This document shows positions 23,969-35,276 of a stretch of 64,000 bases of DNA, piece after piece; the stretch's first letter is position 1; each line of letters opens with the position of its first letter. This DNA comes from Russula earlei. Taxonomy: Eukaryota > Basidiomycota > Agaricomycetes > Russulales > Russulaceae. The stretch spans positions 1 to 64,000 of the forward strand of contig JAGFNK010000289.1 of assembly GCA_025769875.1 (NCBI GenBank), written 5' to 3'. Below the pieces are notes generated by a model. The model made no database searches and was not told the DNA's origin. It worked only from the letters and a program-made list of their open reading frames with translations. The position numbers and the translations under genes were made by a program.

Positions 23969-24041
23969 TTTGAACTCGTTCAGGTTGGATCTCCTCAGGA
24001 TCCTGACCGTCACGCACGCACGTCATCTATCCCTCGCAACC

Positions 24042-25660
24042 ATGAAGAGACGCAGGGATGCGTCGACGCAAATGACGCGTCTCATATCTCAACAGAGCTC
24101 AGCAGACGCCGCCGTCACTTTGTTCAAGCTCGAGAGCCCAGACAATGGCGATTCGGCGCCAGTCCCGGAATCATCTGTACCTGCAGCGCGCCGCTCGACT
24201 CGGAAGCGTGTCAAAGTTGAGGATGAGGTCGTCAAAGCGGACGAGATGGTTTGTGGAGATGGTGAGAGCGGAGTGTCGCCCCCCCCCCCCCCCCCCCCCC
24301 CCCACGTACTACGGCCTCGCAGGCACCGGCAGGCGAACGCAAAAGAACCCGAGCAAAATCACCATCAGCGGTCGGAGCGAATCCTGACAGGGACACCGTC
24401 AGCATCGCCACAGAAGTCCAAGGCGATCAAGCAGGCTCTCGAGAAGCCGCACCCCGCGCCTGTACGCTGGCGCGAGACGTACGATGGCATCAAGGAGATG
24501 CGCTCGAGGTTCCCCGCGCCCGTGGATACCATGGGTTGTGATACGGCCAAGTGGAAGGAACTGATCCTCGGGTGCGTCAGTGCGCGAACAACATGCTTTC
24601 ACCCTCGATCCTCACTCTAACATGTTCCTTCTGTCGTGTTTCCTTTTTTTTTCCCTTAACGACGAGCGTGCAGAACAAACGCTTCGCGACGCTCATCTCG
24701 CTCATGCTTTCGTCGCAGACCAAGGACGAGGTCACGGACGCAGCCTTGGGAAAGCTACGCAACGCACTGGGCGGCACGCTCTGCCTCGACGCCGTTCTAG
24801 AGGCCGAGGAGCACCTCATCGCCGAAGCCATCAACAAAGTCGGCTTCTGACGCAGGAAGACCCAGTCCTCCGTTTTTCCTTCCCACACCCATCCTGCCCG
24901 CCCGACGTCCGTAGGCCGACAGAAAATTAGGTACATGAAACAGGCCGCGCGGCGCCTGCGAGACGACTTTGATTCGGATGTCCCGAAGACCGTCGACGAG
25001 CTATGCTCGCTTCCTGGCGTGGGGCCAAAGATGGCATTTCTGTGTTTGCATGCCGCTTGGGATATGTCAGTCCTCGTGATTAGGACCTCCGCTTTGTGTT
25101 GCCCTAATATTTGGGTGCAGAAACGTGGGCATCGGTGTGGATGTTCATGTGCACCTCATCACCAACAGACTCAGGTGGCACAAACCACCTACGAAAAACC
25201 CCGAGGAGACCAGATAAGGCGGAAGTGATCTACGTTTGATTTCGGTTCCTCATCGACTCGCACATCGAGGTTCTTTCTATGCAGACTCAACCTACAATCG
25301 TGGCTACCCACCGAGTTTCACAAAGAGATCAACCACCTCCTTGTCGGCTTCGGCCAGGTCAGTCGGTCACGCTGAATTCGATTCCTTCAGTGATTGCCTG
25401 ACAAGTGATAGGTGATCTGTCTTCCTGTCCGTCCCCGATGTGACGTTTGCGCTCTGAGCGAACAGAAAATCTGCCCAAGTGCTCAGACGGTGGTAAAATC
25501 TAGGGCCAAGAAGTCTGCCACTTTACATCCAGAGGGCGGACCAAAAATCGAGATCGCCATCGAGGCGACATCTTCACTCGATCTCCTGGAAGAAGAGCCG
25601 GCGTCACCTTGCCTCAGTGCCGTGTCGAGCCTGACACCTGAGCCCGACGATGATGCTTAG
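24042..25660 (+). pseudogene. NTH1: Endonuclease III homologue (base-excision DNA glycosylase), broken
   Basis: Bifunctional glycosylase/AP lyase of the HhH-GPD family, expected in nucleus or mitochondrion. Visible: Lys/Arg-rich N-terminus, FATLISLMLSSQTKDEVT, helix-hairpin-helix LPGVGPKMAF with the catalytic Lys, catalytic Asp in GVDVHV, and an iron-sulphur cluster CLPVRPRCDVC...KICP (spacing C-X6-C-X2-C-X7-C; the last gap is usually 5). Four introns can be placed. Lesions relative to the copy at 60851-62468: one base lost at about 24558 (GGAACTG for GGATACTG), TGA for TGG at 24848, and a GT splice donor changed to AT at about 25225. A 25-base C run shifts the N-terminal frame. The gene is divergent from the small membrane protein gene. 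Confidence 0.85.
24279..24303 (+). repeat. 25-base poly-C tract in NTH1
   Basis: Uninterrupted run of 25 C in the N-terminal coding region. The other NTH1 copy has only CCTCCCC here. The run shifts the frame of the following ~25 codons until a compensating indel near 24370. Confidence 0.9.
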
Positions 25661-26207
25661 GCCGTATTCACGCATCGACATCATAGTCTACATCTCGATC
25701 TTCCTAATTCTACCATCGAAAGCATAAGGCTCGGCGAGTTCCGAGATTCAAGGGGTTGAAGCCCACCCACCGACGAGTCCCGTCAGGTCCTCACACGGCA
25801 TCGTTTATCGCATGGAAACCCCACGTCTCTATCACACAATAAATCGTGGTTTGTATAGCCAACAAAAAATGTAACGGTTATGGCTTCAGCAATGCGATAT
25901 CTATGCGCAGAGTAAGCAAAGTGCTGTACACAAAATCAAAACCTGAAATAGTTGGCTTTGCCCCCATCGCGGCCCTCCATGATCGAAAGAGACATGGCCC
26001 ATGAATGAGGGACATGTATAGCAGATGAAACAAGCACAGGTCAAGAAAGTCCTCTTGCGTCGAGAGGTAATCAACCGTTGTAGTCCACCCTAGGCGCTCA
26101 TTTCATGCCGGCATGCCCACCACGGGGCCCGGGGCCCACGGCACCGCTTTGAGGACAGCCATTCCCCCCTGCCCTGTTCTTGTCCTGTGCCATCACCCCC
26201 CTCCATT
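25661..26207. other. Intergenic spacer NTH1 / membrane protein
   Basis: About 550 bp with no supported gene. It includes a CACAATAAATCG poly(A)-signal-like site near 25840 downstream of NTH1 and the promoter side of the membrane protein gene. The spacer is conserved inverted at 60307-60850. Confidence 0.5.
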
Positions 26208-27616
26208 ATGATCGTCATCCTTTCCATTCTATCCGCAACCCGAGCAACCCCCGTACCACAATCCTCACCACTCTCTCTCAACCAATTTCGAGCCCGCGCC
26301 TCCTCTTGTGATGATCCAAGAGGATGTAGGTCGCTCTGGGACATTTTATGGAGTTGTGCAGTCACCATTCTGTTGTGCACCTGGGTATCCGTGCACCCCA
26401 ATATTCCAAGTCCTTACGAGAGCCGGGCGAGGGTCGCAGTGCGACGCGTGGGACTCATGCTTGCTGCCCTTTTCGTGCCAGAGGCAGTGATTGGGTGGGC
26501 ATTGAGACAACGACTGGCCGCTGTTGAACTAGCCAAGAATCACAAAGGTGCGTCCTGAGAACGGAGAGTAATCATCGATATTGATAATCAGGTTAAGGAG
26601 AGGGATGGACAACGACTCATGGATTCTTCGCGATTATGGGAGGATTCATGGAATATGAGGGAAACCGACCGATCCGAGTGCTGTTGCCTGAAGAGCTAAA
26701 TTCGTATTCTCTGACGGGCAATGGTGATTTCCCAAGGATCGCAAAAGAGGAGATCGAGGACAAGAGCAAGGGAGACGCCATCTCCAAAACGCTTGTCATT
26801 CTGCAAACTGGCTGGTTCGTGGTCCAATGCATCGCACGAGGAGTCCGAGGCCTCCCCGTCACAGAACTGGAGCTCGTCACGGTTGCGTTCGCAACCCTGA
26901 ATTTCGTGATGTACATTCTGTGGTGGGACAAGCCTCTGAACGTGCAGCGTGGCGTACGAGTATACAAGAAGCGAGATGCGGACGAGCCCGTTGATGATGG
27001 GGGTATCGAGGCCACCAGTTTGGGTGGATTTTGGGACGCACTTGGAGATGCACTCTCCGACCTTGGAGTTGCGATTGTCCGTGGACCATTGGCCGAAAGT
27101 TTTGATGACCAGATGTGGCTAACTCGTGTGCTTATGTGGCCATTCATGAAGCCTGCTTTTATTGCTGTTGGCGAAAGGGAGACGCACACGATGATGGTTG
27201 GCACATTTTATCCTCACGAATGGGGCAACGAGCTGCGTTCAGCTTTCGCATGGGTAGCAGTCCTCGGCATCACGCTTACTTTCGGCGGGATTCACTGCAT
27301 CGGATGGTCATTCAATTTTCCGTCTAGCGCAGAGCAAACTCTCTGGCGTGTTGCTTCGGTCACCATCACTGCTGCGCCGATTCTGTTCCCGGTAGTACCT
27401 TTCCTAGTTGGTATAGACAATTCGGGTGATTGGAACCTTTCCCGTTCTTTCCGCGATCTGGGTTTACTTTTCCTCACTCTGTGTGTAGTGGTGTCACCAT
27501 CCCTTTATATGCTCAGTCGATCGGTGTTGCTTGTACTCCCCTTCCTGTCTCTTAGATCGCTTTCTCCTGCAGCCTATCATGTTGTACACTGGACTTCAAT
27601 CATTCCACATATATAA
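26208..27616 (+). CDS. Seven-TM fungal membrane protein, apparently intact
   Basis: Two exons, 26208-26547 and 26601-27616, with a 53-nt intron; product 451 aa. The start at 26208 gives a cleavable signal peptide (MIVILSILSATRATPVP). Conserved stretches include WVSVHPNIPSPYESRARVAV, GWTTTHGFFAIMGGFM (formed across the splice), DKSKGDA, LQTGWFVVQCIARG, LWWDKPLNV and GWSFNFPSSAEQTLWR. Hydrophobic segments lie around residues 45-65, 80-100, 170-190, 200-220, 330-350, 370-390 and 415-445. I know this as a large uncharacterised family abundant in Agaricomycetes, with no established function. Splice choice rests on the conserved GGFM region. This is the only copy in the window without a lesion. Decayed copies are 38640-39261 and 58352-60306. 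Confidence 0.85.
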
Positions 27617-28356
27617 TGCATACACCTCGTCATGCTTCCCACGATCCAATCGTTCAACGACAATGGCAGCCAACTTGATGCGCGCCAACACAACGTTCGT
27701 CGATGAGATGCACGAGGGCGATGTGAACAACACATACCCACGCCACTCATGTCGTCTTCCCGATCTCACTTTTACTACACTGGGGCTCCACCCTTTTTCG
27801 TTCCCTTCTTCTCGTATCGAACACTGCACACACTTACCTTTTCTCACCTCAACTCGAACACGTCTGCGCGAACTCTCGCCTTAAGTTCCGGCCCGCTCAC
27901 CAGTACGACGCCATCTCGCCGACCCCACTGGGCACCCTGGCACACGAGCGTCTTCTCCCACCAGATCTCACTTTCACGTGCGGACCGGTACTCGTACCGA
28001 GATGGATGTAGACGCAAAAAATCAATTCCGCCTGCGTTCAACTCGTGCGCGACCACGTGGAGCGAGGCGAAGACCGCCTGCTAGGGATTCCTCTCTCCAG
28101 CACACCCATCTTGCGAGGTCAACACGGTGCGCACCTGCGCGGCGTACGATGCGGGGACAACCTTGAAGGGATGCGGCCTGGGTCGCGATCGCGTCGAGCG
28201 GCGTGCTCGTTCGTCTCAATCGGGTTCAATTGTCCTCGGCATCGAGGTCAAAATGTACGTATGTGGTTCATCCCGTACACTGGGTGGACAATTCGACTAA
28301 TTGTTGTTTCGGCAGGTCAACTTCGGTCCTCGAGAGCCTTTACCTGACTCTGTGAC
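27617..28356 (-). other. Segment tail with remnant of an unknown gene
   Basis: About 740 bp repeated at 39262-40109 and partly at 58067-58351. On minus, exon-like peptides are seen: ESEIWWEKTLVCQGAQWGRR (about 27900-27980) and RIKLAAIVVERLDR (about 27645-27690). In the 39 kb and 58 kb copies the second is bounded by a TTGCAG acceptor and a GTAAGC donor; here the donor reads GGAAGC. It is probably the remains of a gene convergent with the membrane protein. Product not recognised. Confidence 0.4.
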
Positions 28357-28708
28357 TGTCGTGATCTCGCAGATCAAAAAGCATGTGCAAGTGAGATCGG
28401 AATTGCGGGCGAGTGATGCCAATCATGTGCATGCAATTGGAACTCAGGGATCAGCCTGAACAATACTTACTTTGACATGAGTTCATATATACTTAGATAC
28501 CTTACATCTTGACTCATTAATTAGTGTGGTGATCGTATGCTCGATCATCAATGTGCATGCAATTTCTCATAGATCATGGGCTTGCATAGTCTGGATAGTT
28601 TACCTATTTAATCTAGTAGTTAGTCCTACTATTTCCCCTCAGTGATTGCTTACACACACAAGTCACTGAGGTATGTTTATTCAGCTATTGTACTTATGTG
28701 CCATGGAC

Positions 28709-30785
28709 TAGGGCTGTGCACCGTACCCATGTATGTATGGGTGTATGGGACCCGTACCCATCCCGTTTGCTGACTGCTGCAGAGTTTATACAGTACAGGT
28801 ACGGGATGGGTATTACCTGTTGAGACCCATTAGTTGATGGCCGTAAATGGCCGTCATACGGGTACTTCATAGTCTAGATGTGGAATATATTTCTCTGGAC
28901 AACATGTATTGCCAATGTCCCTCACTGATGAGATAAACAGCTTTCACTGTCCAGCATCCAACACTCAATGTTCAGCCATCTATTGCAAACAATTTGTATG
29001 CTTCTCTCTCTTAGTTGTATTATTTTGTGAGTTCTCCTGAGTTTTAGGCTGGACATCCTGATTGTCACTGGATTGTTTGTGGATCCTCAGGTGCTGTTTA
29101 AAATGACAGGTGATTTTCCACCATGACCAATGTTTCCTCTAAACCAACTATCGTCTCTCGACTCTCTTCTCCCACCCAATTGCCCCCGTCAAACAAAAAA
29201 TGACTGTTGATACGATCAAGCTCTGCAAAATGCAATATGCCCAGGAGGTTGTGGCACACACCATGTGCCAGTGGATGCTCATGCGGCGAAGCACTCAAGC
29301 ACAAGCACTGCTTCCCACCCCCCTTTGGTGGACATTGCTACCATCTTGCACACACTCAAAGTTCACACCTGAGATCTACTTGCCAGATGTGAGACAGCAG
29401 TAGCATTAGCAGTAAGTTTGTTTGTTGGGGTCTGCATGCTGACCCTGGGTTGACTTTTTTTTTTGCTTCCAGCAGCACCACAGTGCTAGTGCGCCTCCAT
29501 CAATGCTGAGTCCTAGCACTGCCCCCAAGCAACCACAATTGTACCACCCAAATTTCTTCAGGCATCACCGTATTTTGTGGTTGTGCCTCCATCACAAGCT
29601 CCATTGGTCACACTCGACATTCACATCTCAGCGGTGAATGCAGGTGGTCTGTAAGGCCAAGGGTTTCACCACATTCATCATGGGTGCCCAGCAATCCTCT
29701 ATTCTGATGGGTCAGTGTGCTATCAACTGCTTTGAATGGTTGGATAGCTCAAACTCAAATGCTTACTTGATAGTTGTCTCACGAATGATGACTGCCCACG
29801 GTATCTTCAGGAGATCAAGCTGCATCCATCAAAGGATGATCCAGCCTCCATTCAACTCTGCACAATGCTGTAAGGCGACTTGCTGGCTCAGACGTGGAAC
29901 AGGCCAGACTGACAAAGTGCCACCTGCCACGAGAATCCAGCCAGCAGTCGAATGACAGGCATGCGCATGCACAACTCCCTCTCTCCCACCGCCACGACAC
30001 ATGCAAGCACACCACCCTCCGCCTCTCACCTTCAATGCACACTCCCTCTCCTCCGCCTCCGACGATGTTACCACCAAACGCCCAACACGTGCGCCCAACA
30101 CCCTCCTTTCTTCCACCACCATGTCACACGCAAACGCCTCCATGCCCTCTGCCTCTTGCCTCCAACATCCACACCCGCTCCTCCTCTGACGCTACCATGC
30201 ACCTGCATGCTCGCCCGCACCCACACGCCCACCCGCCACTGCCTCCTCAGTCAGGCAAAAGCCCCCAACGCTCGAGAGCTGACCGACCACCCCTGCATGG
30301 CATTTCGGCCATGCCGACTAGTGCCCACTCATTGCTACCACCTACCATACCCTTTCGAAGTTTAGTTTCATTTTGTTTCATTTCACATGTCACCTCAACG
30401 CCACGATCACATGCATCTATACCCAATCCTCTCAGAATACATCTACCCTTGTTTCCTCTCTGTTCTCTTCTGCAGTGGCTGTAGAGAGGGTTTTCTCTGG
30501 TGGCCGAGACACAATCTCTCTCCGTCGTGCTAGCTTGAAGGTGGAGACCATCAGGACCCTTATACTAGTCAAAAAGAAATTGCACTTGCAATGAGAATGT
30601 GTCGTATCAGTATTTTAGTTCCTAATATATAACCCATTACCCATAATACAGCCGTTCAATCCCCCATACCGTCCTGTTTGAGTTCACAGTAAGTTGATAT
30701 ATGGTACAGGGTCAGGACAGGTAGACCCGTTTGGACCCGTCACATATATGGCCGTACCCATAATATGGTATGGTGAACAGCCCTA
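28709..30785 (+). mobile_element. hAT-family DNA transposon, degenerate
   Basis: 2077 bp with terminal inverted repeats TAGGGCTGTGCACC / GGTGAACAGCCCTA and an 8-bp duplication CCATGGAC (28701-28708 and 30786-30793), diagnostic for hAT. Subterminal CGTACCCAT/ATGGGTACG motifs cluster at both ends. The interior between about 28900 and 30370 is rich in CA/CCT simple sequence and has no intact transposase. Confidence 0.92.
30373..30594 (+). pseudogene. hAT transposase C-terminal dimerisation region
   Basis: A 73-residue frame ends with SSAVAVERVFSGGRDTISLR and then RRASLKVETIRTLILVKKKL. This is the typical hAT C-terminal dimerisation motif (SSA..ERVFS.GRD.IS.RR..L...TI..L..VK). The catalytic core upstream is not recognisable, so this is a remnant. 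Confidence 0.85.
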
Positions 30786-31270
30786 CCATGGACTAATACC
30801 TAGATAGTGTTTATCTTACCTAGGTAAATATACATTATAGTGATTGCTTATGCATGCAAGTCACTGAGCGTTTATCTTATCTAGTGACACGGTCCCACGC
30901 ACATACACCAACGCGCGCATCTGACCGCCCACTGCACGCATGTTCACTCACAGACCCAAATATAGACACATATATTCACACCACAGTCCATAATAAACTT
31001 ACACACAACTCGAAACTTTTTTTTCGGCCTCCGGCCGGCCCCCACCCCTACCCAATGTTCGGAATTCCCCTTCCGCCACCCCCTTGCGGCGGCGTCTGCT
31101 AAGCTCTGTTGAGATATGCGTCATTTGCGTTGATGCATCCCTGCGTCCCTTCATGGTTGCGAGGGATAGATGACGTGCGTGCGTGACGGTCAGGATCCTG
31201 AGGAGATCCAGTTCAAAACGCTTACGCATCCGCCACCCCCTGGAGTCTCACTCAGTTCCTCCCGCGCCTC

Positions 31271-31644
31271 ATGTTCTTCCTGCCGTGGGGCGTCGCTGTC
31301 GGTGTGGCAATCACGCTCTATCCGTGCTCTTTCGCCGCTTGTACGCATGTACAGGCCCGCCTTGCATGCCCCTGCCCCGGCTCGCACACCGCGCCCTCAC
31401 CATCTGTGCCCCCCTCAGGATTTTTCTAGGCGCTGTGTGTCTTGTTGGCGCAGCCCTTCCCCGCTGGTCCTTCCACGTTGCCCTCATCGGGGCAGCGGCA
31501 GCCCACGCTGTGATTGTCTGGCGCGGATTCAGGGCGTGCGTGGCAGAGCACGGCGGGCAGGATGCCGTAGAGGAATGGCACAAAGATGCACGTGCGTTTG
31601 GAGGGTGCCAGTGCTGTGGGGTGCGGAGGACGAAGAAGTTCTGA
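31271..31644 (+). CDS. Small two-TM, Cys-rich membrane protein (S2 copy)
   Basis: Exons 31271-31340 and 31430-31644 with an 89-nt intron (GTACGCATG...TTTTCTAG), 94 aa. The S1 start codon is ACG here, so the first in-frame Met is in LMFFLPWG. The helices and GGCQCCGVRRTKKF tail are conserved. Divergent from a truncated NTH1 start, convergent with K2. Confidence 0.5.
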
Positions 31645-32171
31645 GGGCATGCGGTGACGAAGGGATGGTGAAGGAAGACTGAGGTCGCCATCGCCTCCAC
31701 TTCGACTGGGACTCAACATGCGATATAGAGAGCTGCCAAGGCCACTATGTGTATGTGCATGTGCATGCTGCATGCTTTTTTTCTCCCCTTCATCTGGCCT
31801 ACTCTTGATGTGATTGAATTCTGTCTGTTCTGTGGTGAACCCGGGAAGGGCACACTAAGTTTGGAAGGCTGGTAGCTCGGCCTGGGATCAGCTCTCACAC
31901 CTCTCCCCCACAGTGTCAGGCTCAGCTCAAGCGGTTTCGAGCCGAGTTGGTGACAGCACTAATGAGGGAATTAAAGAGAAGCCCCCCCAAAAAAGAAAGG
32001 GAGACAAAGACACGCGCACGCGCGGAAAAAGACGGAGGGAACGCGAGTCATCCCATGATAGAGGCGGCTCAGGACCACCTCGTCTCCGTTCGCTGTAGCG
32101 GGTATCCTGCCTCACAACTATACACTTTTCCAGTGAACATGTATGGAAAACTGGTATCAATGTATTTACAG

Positions 32172-34082
32172 TCAGAATGCCCATTTCATGATCAACACGG
32201 CCAGGGCCAGGATGAAGAGGGTTATCATGTGTCTACCTGTGACCGGTGTGATCTTGAACTTCTCCAGCACCCACCAGAGATTCACCTTATCCAACCCGAG
32301 CTTATGCCACATGTCTTTCAGCTCCCCACATTGGTTCCAGCCGGGACATGAATGGTTGACATTCGCAAACCCAAAGTCGATGATCTTTGGAAAACCGGCC
32401 CACTTCTTCTGCAACACATTCTGTGGCTCAAGGTCCCCGTGCTCGACACCCAATAGATGGATGCAGTACAGCTCCCCAAAAATGATAAGTCTGCCATAGA
32501 AAAGTCAGCGCAATCTTCTTCGAATCACGGCAAGTCATACCTCTCTACAACGGACAGTGATGAGAACGTCTCGAGATGTGATAAGGACCGACCCTCATTA
32601 GAAAGGATAATCGCGCGTCCGCCGTCCCACTTAAATTCCCCATAATGGAGAGGGACCACCCATCCAGCGATGCGGCTCAGCTTATGATATGCGGCCGTCT
32701 CATTGCTGAGCTGGCGTTCGAGCGTAGCCTTGTCTTTCTTCGGTACGGTAGCGAACTTGACGATGACATGCCATTTTCTCGATGCATACACAGAAGACCA
32801 ACCCCCTCCAAGGTAGTGGTCAAAGTGTATGAATTGGTGGCACATTTTCTTTGTAAGTTGAGTGAGGGGTGCGTCAACGAGAGTGAATTCGATTGGCAGG
32901 CCATCAAGGCATTGAATGACAATGTTCGCGCGAGTCTGGGCAGATTCGTCAATACCATGTGTGAACGAATGAAAGAAAAAGGCTTGCTAACTCCTGTGTG
33001 TAGATTTAAAGGACCAGCACGTGGATCCTCTCTTTTGGACCGCAACCTTGAGGATACAATGCGGTTCTCGGTCTCCACTCTTCCCCATGGCGACGAAGAC
33101 GGAGATTCTGGTGGGGGATCCAAACCAAATTTTCCCATCAGAGTAATATCGTCGATGTTCGTGACCTCTGTGAGCAGCATGTACACCAACATGCTCCAGA
33201 TAGGTGGGAGTTGTCCTGCGTTATCACCAGGCGGAAGACAGAACTTGGTGATCGGTGAGCAGTAGACCCGGGGCCTCCCTTGCGTCCGTGGAATGTACAT
33301 GATGGTGTAGTTCAATCCACAGAAGACGACTGCCCAACGAACGGCTGATCCGTGCTCGTGTTCGATGCCACCCGCATGGAGCACAAGCTACAAGTACAGA
33401 TTGACTTAGATAATGGACGGCTGAAAGAAGCAACCACACGAACCTTGTTCAGGATGGCCTTGTAACCGGTGTATGATGACGCCAGGTGTAGATCTAACAC
33501 TCGGTTCGTTCCCAGCAGACTACTGAATTCCGTCCTCATGAATCTCTCGAATACGTGCGAGGACTTATCCTCCCATTGGATTTTGATCTGGTTATCTATA
33601 TGGTAAGTGTGATCGGTGACCACCCTTGGAAATCGCGAAGGCTCTTGGGATCGGAACTCCAGCACATCATTTGTAAGGGCACGATAGATGTCTCCGACCA
33701 GGTAAGAGAGATTTTGTGCGATGACCCCCGATGATGCTTCATTTTTCGTAGAGAACGAGGTGAGCTGACATTCTTCTTGGAGTCGTTCTAGAACGCTTTG
33801 GGGTGTGATGGGACGTGTGGTGCCTGAGAAAACAGTTCCTGCTGCGGGCTCTGCGTAGTTTCCATCAATTATTTCGACCAGGTGATCCCGCATACTATTT
33901 AGCAAGCCCTCGACTGGTTCCACGGATGCGGGTAAGCGTGAGGGGCCGCCCACCATCGCGGCGTTGAGGGAACTCGTTTGTACCGAGCCAGATACTGGTG
34001 GGTTATGATATTGTTCGAGAGAGACATGTACGTGTTGAGAAACTGGAAACAGGAGGTCTCTCCAGGTGTTGATACCCGCCAT
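32172..34082 (-). CDS. APH/protein-kinase-like protein, tail-anchored (copy K2)
   Basis: Four exons on minus: 33444-34082, 33079-33387, 32541-32986, 32172-32490. Same exon lengths as K1 except a 3-nt deletion in exon 4 (NLWWVLEKF for NLWHQVLEKF), giving 570 aa. No stop or frameshift is visible with this model. A TAA in the middle of the locus falls inside the 92-nt second intron. GGGWSSVYASRKW, HGDLEPQNVL and IIDFGFAN are intact, as is the C-terminal hydrophobic helix. Upstream, the unit joins S3. Confidence 0.75.
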
Positions 34083-34384
34083 TACACGAATGATGATCAT
34101 ATAATAAACTTCACACAACTCGAAACTTTTTTTTCGGCCTCCGGCCGGCCCCCCCTACCCAATGTTCGGGATTCCCGTTCCGCCACCCCCTTGTGGCGGC
34201 GTCTGCTAAGCTCTCTGTTGAGATATGAGACGCGTCATTTGCGTTGATGCATCCCTGCGTCCCTTCATGGTTGCGAGGGATAGATGACGTGCGTGCGTGA
34301 CGGTCAGGATCCTGAGGAGATCCAGTCCAAAACGCTTACGCATCCGCCACCCCCTGGAGTCTCACTCAGTTCCTCCCGCGCCTC

Positions 34385-34758
34385 ATGTTCTTCCTGCCGT
34401 GGGGCGTCGCTGTCGGTGTGGCAATCACGCTCTATCCGTGCTCTTTCGCCGCTTGTACGCATGTACAGGCCCGCCTTGCATGCCCCTGCCCCGGCTCGCA
34501 CACCGCGCCCTCACCATCTGTGCCCCCCTCAGGATTTTTCTAGGCGCTGTGTGTCTTGTTGGCGCAGCCCTTCCCCGCTGGTCCTTCCACGTTGCCCTCA
34601 TCGGGGCAGCGGCAGCCCACGCTGTGGTTGTCTGGCGCGGATTCAGGGCGTGCGTGGCAGAGCACGGCGGGCAGGATGCCGTAGAGGAATGGCACAAAGA
34701 TGCACGTGCGTTTGGAGGGTGCCAGTGCTGTGGGGTGCGGAGGACGAAGAAGTTCTGA
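34385..34758 (+). CDS. Small two-TM, Cys-rich membrane protein (S3 copy)
   Basis: Exons 34385-34454 and 34544-34758, nearly identical to the S2 copy (V for I in the second helix), 94 aa. Same intron and tail. Divergent from a truncated NTH1 start and convergent with K3. Confidence 0.5.
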
Positions 34759-35276
34759 GGGCATGCGGTGACGAAGGGATGGTGAAGGAAGACTGAGGTC
34801 GCCATCGCCTCCACTTCGACTGGGACTCAACATGCGATATAGAGAGCTGCCAAGGCCACTATGTGTATGTGCATGTGCATGCTGCATGCTTTTTTTCTCC
34901 CCTTCATCTGGCTTACTCTTGATGTGATTGTATTCTGTCTGTTCTGTGGTGAACCCGGGAAGGGCATACTAAGTTTGTAAGGCTGGTAGCTCGGCCTGGG
35001 ATCAGCTCTCACACCTCTCCCCCACAGTGTCAGGCTCAGCTCAAGCGGATTCGAGCCGAGTTGGTGACAGCACTAATGAGGGGATTAAAGAAAAGCCCCC
35101 CCCAAAAAAGAAAGGGAGACAAAAACACGCGCACGCGCGGAAAAAGACGGAGGGAACGCGAGTCACCCCACGATAGTCAGCTCAGGACCACCTCGTCTCC
35201 GTTCGCTGTAGCGGGTATCCTGCCTCCCACTTTTCCAGTGAACATGGATGGAAAACTGGTATCAATGTATTTACAG

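Larger units (their letters stand above)
28357..31003 (+). repeat. Solo Ty1/copia LTR (family F) carrying a hAT element
   Basis: TGTCGTGATCTCGCAG...ATAAACTTACA, matching the LTRs at 40110-40575 and 53551-54091. About 570 bp without the hAT insertion at 28709-30785. Flanking sequence on both sides is the same as that around the full copia element (GTGAC before, CACAACTCG after), so no target duplication is visible. Confidence 0.88.
31004..34100 (-). repeat. Segmental unit S2 (kinase + small gene)
   Basis: First of two tandem ~3.1-kb units (second at 34101). Content matches the inverse of 21114-24130 in S1. Order from low coordinates: junk CACAACTCGAAAC..., the first ~70 coding bases of NTH1 on minus (ATG at 31154), the small gene on plus, and the kinase on minus. 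NTH1 is cut after the codons for about 25 residues. Confidence 0.85.

Noticed and set aside
29894..30484. 196-residue His/Pro/Ser-rich frame
   Set aside because: Low-complexity CA/CCT-rich filler in the hAT interior. All three plus frames are open and none has a recognisable domain.
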